DNA of 64,000 nucleotides, from positions 1 through 64,000 of the forward strand of contig JASANE010026419.1 in the NCBI GenBank assembly GCA_030248225.1. Reading direction: 5' to 3'. The DNA is from Trileptium ribeirensis. Lineage: Eukaryota > Nematoda > Enoplea > Enoplida > Thoracostomopsidae. Numbering within the stretch: the first letter of the stretch is position 1; each line of letters starts with the position of its first letter. The notes below the pieces were generated by a model. That model had not been told where the DNA came from. It did no database searches and was given only the letters and a program-made list of their open reading frames with translations. The translations under genes and the position numbers were made by a program. Of the stretch, positions 21,990-30,633 are shown piece after piece.

Positions 21990-22960
21990 GGTTTCGATTA
22001 GGAAACACATTTTTTGGGAAATTCATAATGTGTCTCATCCTGGTTCGAAGGCCACTCTTCGAGCTGTAACGGAGCGTTTTGTCTGGCCGGGAGTTAATAA
22101 AGAAACAAAGTTGTGGTGTCGATTTTGTCAGATTAGCAAGATTGGACGACACACGCATAGCCCCGTTGGTGTGATTCCGACCTTAGCCCGGCTAGATGCA
22201 GTTCATAATGACTTGGTTGGGCCTTTGCCTAGCTCAAATGACAACACATAGTTGTTGACGTTAGTTGACCGTTTCACAAGATGGCCGGAGGCCATACCTA
22301 TATCCAATATTTCAACGGCCACAATTGTGAGAGCATTTATTGATGTATGGATAAGTAGGTTTGGTGTACCACGTGTTGTTATTTCAGATCGAGGCACCCA
22401 ATTTGAATCCGCCACTTGGTCCGAGTTAATGCAGCAGCTGGGCATCATTCGCAAGTGCACGTTCGCCTACCACCCAGCCTGTAATGGCGCTGTGGAAAGG
22501 TTTCATCGAACGTTGAAATCAGCTTTGCGTGCAAAATGTGATTCTAAAAATTGATCATTTCATTAACCATTAGTACTTTTCCGAATTCGATGAGCGATCA
22601 GCAGGGAAGGCGTCAGTCCTGCGCTTGTTCTCTATGGAAAAACGTTGGATCTTCCGGGCCACTATTTTGCGGAAACTACTCCGAAATATTCTAAATTTTT
22701 GTTAATTTTTAGAACGTTTTTTGCCGGTGTTTCAATTTTTTCAGCCCCATGTCGAACACATAGTAAGCCATGGTATGTACCAAAGAACATGAATGCGCGC
22801 GAGTTTGTGCGGATACGAGACCCATCGCCTTTAAACATGTTAGAGCCGCTATATTCAGGCCCATAAAAGGTGCTGGAACGAAATGACAAAACAACCACGT
22901 TCAATCAACGGGGTGTTCGAAATCGGATTTCTGTTGATCGCCAGAAAACGGCCTTTTTCG
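21990..22960 (+). pseudogene. Ty3/Gypsy integrase (stops, no frameshift)
   Basis: Integrase inserts the cDNA into chromatin. The HHCC zinc-binding block is present (HNVSH at about 22024, CRFC at about 22117). The DDE core is present: HNDLVGPLP (22205), ISDRGTQFES (22381) and CNGAVERFHRTLKS (22480). The C-terminal region continues with LVLYGKTLDLPGHYF (22630), FVRIRD (22804) and, after TAA at 22864, KVLERNDKT (22870) and RISVDRQKTAFF (22936), matching the SH3-like tail. All of this lies in one frame, broken only by nonsense codons at about 22249, 22555, 22567, 22588 and 22864. Confidence 0.9.
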
Positions 22961-22979
22961 ATAAAGAAGATCAGCCTGG

Positions 22980-23334
22980 TTCGATTTTAAAGGTTATCTT
23001 AAAATCATGTCTAAAGACAAACGTTGAGAATTATGAGGCATTTAATGCCACTATTCTTCAGCCAGGGCGTATTGTTTTAGTCAGGTTTGGTAATTACCCT
23101 ACTTGGCCCGCACGTATAATCAATCTAATCGGCACGCCTCTAGGACCACATAGGAAACAGGGGAATACATGTGCAGTGTAATTTTTTGTTACTAAGAAAT
23201 TTGCTTATGTACCCTTTTCTGGTATTTCGCGTTTTACCTTCTGTGTCAAAAGTAATGAATTTCACGGCGAAACGCATTTTGGTTGGCGGAAAAGGCGATG
23301 GAAGGTGATGCTAGTGCTCATGATAGGATTGTAA
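22980..23334 (+). pseudogene. PWWP-like domain at the C-terminus of the integrase frame
   Basis: The integrase frame continues without a shift through a ~20-residue linker into PGRIVLVRFGNYPTWPARI (about 23062-23118) and, after one TAA at 23179, FFVTKKFAYVPFSGISRF (23182-23235). This follows the PWWP layout: (G)xxVxxx..(G)YPxWPAxI, a variable loop, then V.FF.T...A.V.....F, followed by a basic segment (GWRKRRWK). PWWP domains bind nucleosomes with methylated H3K36 and DNA. The frame ends at TAA 23332-23334. Because integrase tail and PWWP share one frame, the simplest reading is that the module was part of Pol and acted as a targeting domain, as chromodomains do in chromoviruses. The domain call is by motif only. 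Confidence 0.7.
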
Positions 23335-23339
23335 AAAAT

Positions 23340-23685
23340 TTTTTTAACAAGTCCTGAAGAAAGCAAAAAGCTCCGTTTCAAATCAGAGCAAAAAGATTGT
23401 TTTATGACAACGAGCTCCGCTCTAGGCTATAGGGGTAGTGTAGGATTTCAGTCAGAGCGTTTATTACGCTCATTTGCATATAGCTTCAATAGCCAGAACT
23501 ATAGAAACGCCTACGAAAACTAGTTTGTCATAGTGTTCATTTTGCCACTTGACATAATTTGCAAGAGTTATGTTTTGTTAAATATGCGTCACGTTTATGT
23601 TTCGTGGGGTAGGTTTGACCAGCACAACTTACTGAAATATTGTTATTAACTTGTGATTTGTGGTTACGGGTTTTTACTTACTGTG
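23340..23685. other. Sequence between the Ty3 pol stop and the BEL LTR
   Basis: It should contain the Ty3 polypurine tract and 3' LTR, but I could not define an LTR because no matching 5' copy was found. No ORF of note. Confidence 0.4.
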
Positions 23686-23954
23686 TGTGAAGAATTTACT
23701 TCTTTTGAACCGAACTCAACTGAATGGAATTGGGTTTGATGTGAGTCTTGAAGTCAATCGATATTAATAGTGGCGAAAATCACTTTTCCCAATATTCATT
23801 CACAAACAAATTTCAAAATAATAACGACTGAAAAGTGACTGAAAGAAAAAGAAAACGCAATAACTATATCAAATCAATATAGACAACAGTTCTCTCATCG
23901 TTCCACCAGTTTTCGTCTCCATCTTGCACAACTTCAACAATAAACTATCCCGAT
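23686..23954 (-). repeat. 3' LTR of the BEL/Pao-derived element
   Basis: 269 bp, differing at only about 6-8 positions from the 5' LTR at 25700-25968, which implies fairly recent insertion. On the plus strand both copies begin TGTGAAGAATTTACTTC. Confidence 0.92.
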
Positions 23955-24244
23955 CACGCGTTGGCGTTTTTTTTCTACCTCCATCCTATACAGTTATTTA
24001 GTCCTAGGTAATTTAGCTACTAGGCGTAATTTGCATATTAGTAAATCTATTTGACTCTTATAGAGACACTCCCGCCGAAAAATATAATTCAAGAAAGTTA
24101 AATTAGTACCCATGTCCCACAGCCAAGAATAGCAGATGGAATACCCATCTCGCTTACCATTAGTGTTATTTTATCGAAAAAATCGTCCAGTCGCATCCCT
24201 GCGATACGCATTGCTTTCCTTCGTCAACGAGTACGAAACCATCT

Positions 24245-24946
24245 TCAAGTCGCAAACTTTTTTGTGCATTCAACGAACAATTGACGAAATCCTTCATGGT
24301 TGAGGTGGAACAAATCCCGGTCGAACATCCGGGGATTGATGACTTCAGGACGCTCGCCGACGAATGGACAGTTGGGCATGGTAGACCATTTGATATAATG
24401 AATATTGGTATCAGCTAAACACGATTCGATACACCTGGAATGCACAGCTATATTCTGTACATCTGGGTGTGACACTGGCGAGCAGATGATGATGTGGGGT
24501 CCTGTTGGTTGACTGCGCAGAAACCGTTCTATGATCGACCACGATTCATCCTGTTGGATAGCGCTTCCACCGGGACAGAATGTGCGGTGGCTCCAATCGC
24601 GAGCCCGAATCTCATCCATTAACAAGGTACGAAGAGTCCATGGATCTGCGCCATTTCCCCTATACAACTCCACTTTGACTAGTTGCGGCAACTTTGATAA
24701 AATTATAGGTACAAAGACTTGTCCGAATGTCTCCTCGGGCAGGCCCAATGCGATCAGGCTTCTAATATGGCTCTCACAATTATCGAAAGTACACTTCAAC
24801 ATCTGCGAATCGTCAATGACTGATGGAAGGGAGAGCATGGCTTCAAAGCGTGCAAAAATGGCCAATTGTTTGTTACCAAACCGCTCGATCAAAACTGAAG
24901 TTAGGACCGAAAAGTTTTCAGTGGTTAATCTGTAGCCATCAATCAC
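24245..24946 (-). CDS. BEL/Pao Gag C-terminal part fused to SGNH-esterase-like tail
   Basis: A 233-codon open frame. Residues 1-95 match the DUF1759-type Gag region of BEL/Pao elements: IDGYRLTTENFSVLTSVL, ERFGN, LSLPSV, ESHIRSLIALG, and ILSKLP..VK.EL. Residues about 97-115 (TLRTLLMDEIRARDW) end the Gag similarity. From about residue 125 the protein looks like the C-terminal half of an SGNH/GDSL hydrolase: GPHIIICSPVSH, a mid segment, then MFDRDLFHLNHEGFRQLF near residues 210-227, which resembles the block V D..HLN..G containing catalytic Asp and His. The Ser block is not present, so catalysis is doubtful. No stop interrupts the junction. Esterase domains occur in ORF1 of CR1-type LINEs, so capture from such an element is one explanation. 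Upstream Gag lies across a frameshift. Confidence 0.6.
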   Translation of the reverse strand: MIDGYRLTTENFSVLTSVLIERFGNKQLAIFARFEAMLSLPSVIDDSQMLKCTFDNCESHIRSLIALGLPEETFGQVFVPIILSKLPQLVKVELYRGNGADPWTLRTLLMDEIRARDWSHRTFCPGGSAIQQDESWSIIERFLRSQPTGPHIIICSPVSHPDVQNIAVHSRCIESCLADTNIHYIKWSTMPNCPFVGERPEVINPRMFDRDLFHLNHEGFRQLFVECTKKFAT

Positions 24947-25494
24947 ACGAAGGGCTTCCCCGGATAGAAAACTCCTTAAATATTTGAATTTATCGATAGG
25001 GGAAAGGTCAGGGTTGTCGTTTATAGTTGAAGAAAAACCGTCTCAAAACTGATCCCATATCAGTGGAACCCGGAAAATTTCTTAATTTCAAGCTTGGGTA
25101 GTTTGACCGATGCACTGTGCCTACGATTAGCCGATATACTTCCCGTTTCTATCTTGGGTTGGTTTTGGCGTTGTTGATTTGTGACAGAAGCATTCGTGCG
25201 GAGTTTAGCGGTAAGTAAAGCAATCGCTTCTAAAATATTTTCATCTACTTCTGCAGACCGCTCGATATTAGCTGTAATAGCATCTTCCGTTTCTAAAGTA
25301 ACACCAATTTCTTTATTAAGAGTGTCGAGCCTAGAACGATAATCAGTGAGCTTAGTAATGCATGTTTCAACAGCTTCACTATTCGGAGGACCTGGAGTGG
25401 CCGAAAATTCTGCGGCCCGATTCACTTCTTTGGTCACATTAGCCCGAAGTGCTCCTCGCTGATGTTGGCGGAGAACTGGTGATTTAGCGTCCAT
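24947..25494 (-). pseudogene. BEL/Pao Gag N-terminal part
   Basis: From Met at 25494 the minus strand encodes LRQHQRGALRANVT near the start, a helical middle with LTDYRSRLDTLNKEI, and VKLPKLEIKKFSGFH at its end. This is the usual opening of BEL/Pao Gag (LRR.RG.L... then LPKLE.PKFSG). The frame closes at 25060. Sequence continuing the domain (NDNPDLSPIDKFKYLRS, about 24975-25025) is in another frame and joins the next ORF at 24946, so a stop and a frameshift separate the halves. Its 5' end lies about 200 bases inside the 5' LTR, a normal leader length. Confidence 0.82.
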
Positions 25495-25699
25495 TAATGT
25501 CTCAAAGGTACTATCTAAGTGTACGTACAGTGATAGTTTGGGAAATCAAGCTCTCGACTTAGCGAAAGAATAAAGCATATACTGTTTACAGGTTTTAAGT
25601 TGGAAACCAAGACAAGCTTACATTCAGAACAGCGGAACCCAACGAATCTCGATATTGGCGATAGTGGTGATCACTGGTGTCGGATATGTCGAAGCACCA

Positions 25700-25968
25700 T
25701 GTGAAGAATTTACTTCTTTTGAACCGAACTCAACTGAATGGAATTGGGTTTGATGTGATTCGAGAAGTCAATCGATATTAATAGTGGTGAAAATCACTTT
25801 TCCCAATATTCATTCACAAACAAATTTCAAAATAATAACGACTGAAAAGTGACTGAAAGAAAAAGAAAACGCAATAACTATATCAAATCAATATAGACAA
25901 CAGTTCTCTCATCTTTCCACCAGTTTTCGTCTCCATCTTGCACAACTTCAACAATAAACTATCACGAT
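25700..25968 (-). repeat. 5' LTR of the BEL/Pao-derived element
   Basis: 269 bp, nearly identical to the copy at 23686-23954. The candidate primer-binding site lies just inside it at 25681-25699. Target duplication unclear. Confidence 0.92.
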
Positions 25969-26059
25969 AACTATAACTGGTTCAATAAAATGTTACTTGT
26001 TAAGTCCCTCATAACGGTCACCATTGTAACTACAATTATGGACGCACCAGAAAAATCTT

Positions 26060-27320
26060 TAGTTCTCTTATTGGCACATTTGTGAGCGTGTGCAGTGCAA
26101 CGCGATGCACTAACCGAGTTCGTCGTGCAGCGTGAGTTTGCGCACGCTTTGTTGTCTGACTCGCATTGTGAGGTTTGTTAAGGAACCGACCACAGATAGC
26201 GTAATGGCTAGCGTACGAACCTCACGCCAAAATGAACCAGGTTCAGTGAGCCGCAGGGGCAAAAGTTTGCTCAAGACTGCACGAAATGCACCCTTGTTCA
26301 GAACGAAAGGATTAATTAAAAATTAGACTGTAACTCGATTAATCAAAAATTACACTGTCAATTGATTAATCAAAAATTAGACTGTCGCTCTATTTACTAT
26401 TAAGTTCTTATATTGACACATTTGTGAGCTTGTGCATTGCATCGCAAGGCAGTAATCGAGTTTGTCGGGTATCGTACGTTTGCGCAAGCGTTGTAATTCG
26501 CTCGCTTTGTGACGTTCCCCAAGGAACCAAGCAACAGCACCAAGATAATGTAGTTGCTAGCTTACGAGGTTCAAACCAAACGATCGAAGTTCAGTCCGCC
26601 ACAGGGGCAAAAGTTTGCTCCAGACTGTACGAAATGCACACTTGTTTAGAACGAAAGGGTTAATCAAAAATTAGACTGTAACTCGATTTCCCTTCAGTTA
26701 TCATTTTTACACATTTTCATGGTGTGCAACGCGATGCACTAATCGATTTTGTGGTGCAGCGTGCATTTGCACGCGCGTTGTTGTTCGCTCGCTTTGTGAG
26801 GTTCATTAAAAAGCCGAGCAGCAGCACCACGATAGCGTAGTGGCTGGTGTACGAGGCTAACACCAAACGATCCACGTTCACTCCCTCACAAAGACAAAGG
26901 TTTGCTCAAGACTGTACGAAATGTACACTTGTTTAAGGATGAAAAGGTTAATCAAAAATTAGACTGTCACTCGATTAACCCTTACTTCTCAGAGTGACAT
27001 ATTTGTCAACGCGCGCATTGCATCATGATGCACTAACCGAGTTTGCGGTGCAGCGTTTGTTTGCTAACGCATTGGTGTTCGTTGTGAGGTTCCTTAATAA
27101 CCGAGCAACAGCAGCAATAGCGTAGTGGCTAGCGTACGAGACTCACATAAAAACAATCCAGGTTCAGTCCGCCGCAGGGGCAAGAGTTTGTTTAAGACGG
27201 TACGAAATGTACACTTGTTAAGAACGAAAGGGTTGATCAAAAATTAGACTATAACTCGGTTAATCAAAAATTACACTCTCCATCTATTAATCAACAATTA
27301 TGACTCGTTTACAATAAGTT
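26060..27320 (+). repeat. SINE tandem array, block 1 (four monomers)
   Basis: Four tRNA-derived SINE monomers of about 290-340 bp start near 26060, 26405, 26695 and 26985. Each has a Box A-like sequence (TAGCGTAATGG, TAATGTAGTTG, TAGCGTAGTGG, TAGCGTAGTGG at about 26197, 26545, 26835, 27117). A Box B-like GGTTCAGTCC lies about 35-45 bases later in most monomers. Each ends in a short ~25-bp repeat (ATTAATCAAAAATTAGACTG) in one to four copies. These RNA polymerase III promoter elements come from a tRNA, but the body no longer folds as one. Head-to-tail arrangement is unusual for SINEs. Confidence 0.8.
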
Positions 27321-27372
27321 GGATGCAGTATGGCTTAGTCTTGTTCGGTTGCCAAGGTAGACTCAATTAACA

Positions 27373-27800
27373 TTGATATAGCGCGAGCTAGCTATTCGTT
27401 TTTTCCAGGCGTTTATAGCTCTTTGGATAATCTGATCAGTCTGAGATATCTATATAGAACAGACTATAGTGTCCTGGCACACTGATTTATGCGGTTAATG
27501 TTTCGCTTTGTACTATAACGGTAGAAATTAAAATTCTAACAGTTGCTGAGGCGGTAAAGCCAAATTTTGCAGCGCGCTACATCTTGGTAAGCCTCAAATT
27601 TTGCGCAAATGGCATTGTTGGCAGTTGCCAAGGTAAGAAATTCAAATTTTGGATCGTATTTTGCTACCGCCACGGGAGATTCTATCGGACAAAATTCATA
27701 GTCAGCACAGACTGTTCATACAAAACCTCGTAGTCAGGTAAGTCTCCTCTTGTTGTCCGTTCGAAATGCTATATGAGGAAACCATGTGTACCGCATGAAA
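27373..27800 (+). repeat. Dispersed repeat B, copy 1
   Basis: Matches the reverse complement of about 54080-54495 over more than 350 bp. Shared blocks include TTTTTTCCAGGCGT, GACAAAATTCATAGTCA, AATTCAAATTTTGG and AATTTATGCG/GATTTATGCG. It lies between the two SINE blocks. Family unknown; no ORF. Confidence 0.7.
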
Positions 27801-27839
27801 CTGTTGGACATCTGAGAGTTATTTTGCACATTTTGTTAT

Positions 27840-27895
27840 TGTCACAGCCGTCAGGCTGTGACATTGATTTCACCTTTTGTCAGAGTGTGCATTAC
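27840..27895. repeat. Hairpin fragment related to the 60-63 kb inverted repeat
   Basis: A perfect 10-bp stem (TGTCACAGCC, loop GTCA, GGCTGTGACA) followed by sequence resembling that after the same hairpin in the arms at 60607 and 63242 (ATTTCAC and TGTGCATTACA). It is probably a fragment of the same element family. Confidence 0.6.
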
Positions 27896-28384
27896 AGCTT
27901 TGGTTGCACTGCACTGCACGTATCTGTTATAGTCAAAGCCTTTGCAGATCCGACCGCTGGAGTCTGCATGCCAGGCAAAAATGGCATGCAGCAAACGTCT
28001 CGGATTTGTTGACTACAATTGAGATGAAAACATTTAGGAATTCCGAGAATTGATGACATCGAAAATTATATTATCAACTTTACCAGTTCTGAATTCATTC
28101 TTGCTATTTCATAGACAGCATATTCGAAAACGCTTAAGTCAAATAATTTGACATCTTTCAAAAACCATATATTATGCTGAACCGTCGTAAAGTTTATATT
28201 TAAATAACTATATGTAGTCCAGGCGCATAAATTCTATTGTTAATAGCAATATGACTGCTGTGACATTCTTCGTTTAAGAAGAAAACTTTTTTGTTTTCAA
28301 ACGAAGGTTCTTGACACATAGTATGTGTTTCCGACAGGGTAGCTTGTTTTTAATTTGAACGCGTCATGAGACTGTCATTAGATT

Positions 28385-29580
28385 AACCGTTTAATTCTCA
28401 TATTGGCACATTTGTGATCGTGTGCAGTGCAACGCGATGCACTGACTGAGTTTGTCGTACAGCGTGCGTTTTGCATTGCGAGGTTCATTAAGGAACCGAA
28501 CAATAACCCGCAGATAGCGTAATGGCTAGCGTAAGAAGTTCACGCCAAAATGATACAGGTTCAGTCCGCAGAAGGGACAAAAGTTTGCTCAAGACGTCAC
28601 GAAATGCACCCTTGTTCAGAACGAAAGGGTTAATCAAAAATTAGACTGTAACTCGATTAATCAAAAATTACACTGTCAATTGATTAATCAAAAATTGGAC
28701 TGTCACTCTATTTACTATTTCTTATATTGACACATTTGTGAGCTTGTGCATTGCAACGCAATGCACTAATCGAGTTTGTCGGGTAGCGTGCGTTTGCGCA
28801 AGCGTTGTTATTACCTCGCTTAGTGACATTCCCTAAGGAACCGAGCAACAGCACCAAGATAATGTAGTTGCTAGGTTCCGAGGTTAAAACCAAACGATCC
28901 AAATTCAGTCCGCCACAATGGCAAAAGTTTACTCAAGAGTGTACGAAATGCACACTTGTTTAGAACAAAAGGGTTAATCAAAAATTAGACTGTAACTCGA
29001 TCAATCAAAAATTATACTGTCGATCGATAAATCAAAAATCAGACTGTCATTCGATTAAATGTTACATTTGTTAGGGTGTACAGTGCAACGCGATGCACTA
29101 AACCGAGTTTGTCGTGCAGCGTGCATTTGCGAACGCGTTGTTGTTCGACTAGCATTTTGAGGTTTGTTAAAGAAACCGGGCTACAACCTTCGCATAGCGT
29201 AATGGCTGGCGTACGAACGTCACGTCACAACGATTAAGGTTCAGTCCGCCGCAGGGTCAAAAGTTTGCTCAAGACTGTACGAAATGCACACAATTTTAAA
29301 AACGAAAGGGTTAATAAAAAATTAGACTGTCACTATTTACTGTTTAGTTCTTATATTGGCACATTTGTGAGCTCGTGCATTGCAACGCAATGCACTAATC
29401 TAGTTTGTTGGGTAGCGTGCGTTTGCGCACGTGTTGTTATTCTCTCGCTTTATAACGTTCCGTAAGGAACCTAGCAACAGCACCAGATAACGTAGTTGCT
29501 AGCGCACGAGGTTCAAACCAAAGCGATCCAAATTAAGTCTACCGCAGTTGCAAAAATTTGAGCAAGACTGTACGAAATGG
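28385..29580 (+). repeat. SINE tandem array, block 2 (four monomers)
   Basis: Four monomers start near 28390, 28718, 29060 and 29345, with Box A-like sequences at about 28515, 28858, 29197 and 29488. Monomer types alternate: the first and third have TAGCGTAATGG, the second and fourth TAATGTAGTTG or TAACGTAGTTG. The first two resemble the first two of block 1, so the dimer itself was duplicated. Confidence 0.8.
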
Positions 29581-30398
29581 TGTGGCGCCCCAAAGGTGGG
29601 GGTATGGTGGCACCCTTGCAGGAGGTAAACCAGTGCTTCGGGGATGGCCCGGGGGAGGGGTAGCCCCCTAAACTCCTGCTTCGGCATTTATGGCCACAGT
29701 GCATATTTTTCATTATTTAGAGTGAGTAAGTAAACCAATTACATCAGGAACTTTTACTTTATGCGGGGATAGATGCCTCTATTCATGTAACGATAATAAA
29801 AAAGTGAGGCTGTGTATCCAACCGTCATAGCGAATCATTTGGTTGCAACATATACAGATCAGTGATGCATTATTTGCCAACACCCCAATAATATATATAT
29901 CGGCTGGATATGAGTTGGGTAAAGGCCGTAGCATGCTAACATCCTATATTGATAACATGACCGCTGGACATACTGAAGCTACCAATATAGCAGGTAGTTC
30001 TAGCGGCGAAGCTTTTTGCTTTCAGCTTATATTCGTTCTACATCTATGCTCACGTTCTTTTTTCCTATTAATATCTTTTCTGGAATAATACAAGATATAC
30101 GCGCTGCAGCGCTATGCCGCTCTTTGAACGCGCGTACCTCATTGTTTAAGCTGCATGCGTGCGTTCCTCGTATTTATGTTGTTTTGGTACAACAATATAT
30201 AGCCAATGCAAGGTCGTTTGTTTGTTTGTGCTTTTGTTCAATAGGTTGCTTATCTTGCTTGAATGGTTATTAGTAGCATGGAAATCCAAAGGATTTACGG
30301 AATTTTGGAAAATTCTATAAACACTGTTATATATCTGGCAGTATATTTTGCAATGTTCGCATCCCTTCTTAGGTTACTAGATGTTTATTTGGGACCGT
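29581..30398. other. Unassigned sequence after the SINE array
   Basis: Starts with a GC-rich patch (29580-29690, GGCCCGGGGGAGGGG), then AT-rich DNA. Short ORFs at 29843-30088 and 30016-30273 show no family resemblance. Nothing further seen. Confidence 0.4.
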
Positions 30399-30406
30399 TA
30401 GGTTTC

Positions 30407-30625
30407 CAGTGGCGAGGCTAGGGTGGGGGCTGGGGGGGCTAAGCCCCCCAAATTCAAAATCTAGCCCCCCCCAAATTGAAACGGATTAGCCCCCCAAATT
30501 TTTCAGTTCCCACATTTTTCGCCCCACCAACAATCTTGACATCTTCACGCAACGAAGAAAGAAGTAAGAAGTGAACGGTCGTAGGGCTATAGCCCCCCAA
30601 ATTCAGAGGGCTGGCCTCGCCACTG
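30407..30625. mobile_element. hAT MITE
   Basis: 219-bp element with terminal inverted repeats CAGTGGCGAGGCTAG and CTGGCCTCGCCACTG. It is flanked by the perfect 8-bp duplication TAGGTTTC (30399-30406 and 30626-30633), diagnostic for hAT elements. The interior is rich in GCCCCCCAAATT phrases and is non-coding. Confidence 0.95.
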
Positions 30626-30633
30626 TAGGTTTC

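Larger units (their letters stand above)
18530..23334 (+). mobile_element. Decayed Ty3/Gypsy retrotransposon with C-terminal PWWP-like module
   Basis: Coding order is leader ORF, gag, aspartic protease, RT, RNase H, integrase, PWWP-like domain, all on the plus strand, as in Metaviridae with the added last module. Several stops and frameshifts break it. Neither LTR was found: sequence 5' of gag and 3' of the pol stop (23332-23334) shows no obvious match to each other. A BEL-derived element begins 350 bases downstream. Confidence 0.85.
23686..25968 (-). mobile_element. BEL/Pao-derived LTR element without pol
   Basis: Two 269-bp direct repeats bound an internal region of 1.75 kb that encodes BEL/Pao-type Gag on the minus strand. 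Next to the 5' LTR (right side) the minus strand reads TGGTGCTTCGACATATCCG, which sits where a primer-binding site starting with TGG belongs. Next to the 3' LTR the minus strand has the purine-rich GGATGGAGGTAGAAAAAAAA (23965-23985 region). A CGGCGGGAG phrase lies just upstream (about 24070), as often after BEL pol. Protease, RT and integrase are absent, so the copy is non-autonomous (Gag-only). Confidence 0.82.

Noticed and set aside
26180..29530. tRNA genes suggested by Box A and Box B matches
   Set aside because: The sequence between the boxes does not form an anticodon arm, Box B is one base short of consensus, and the units recur as SINE monomers.
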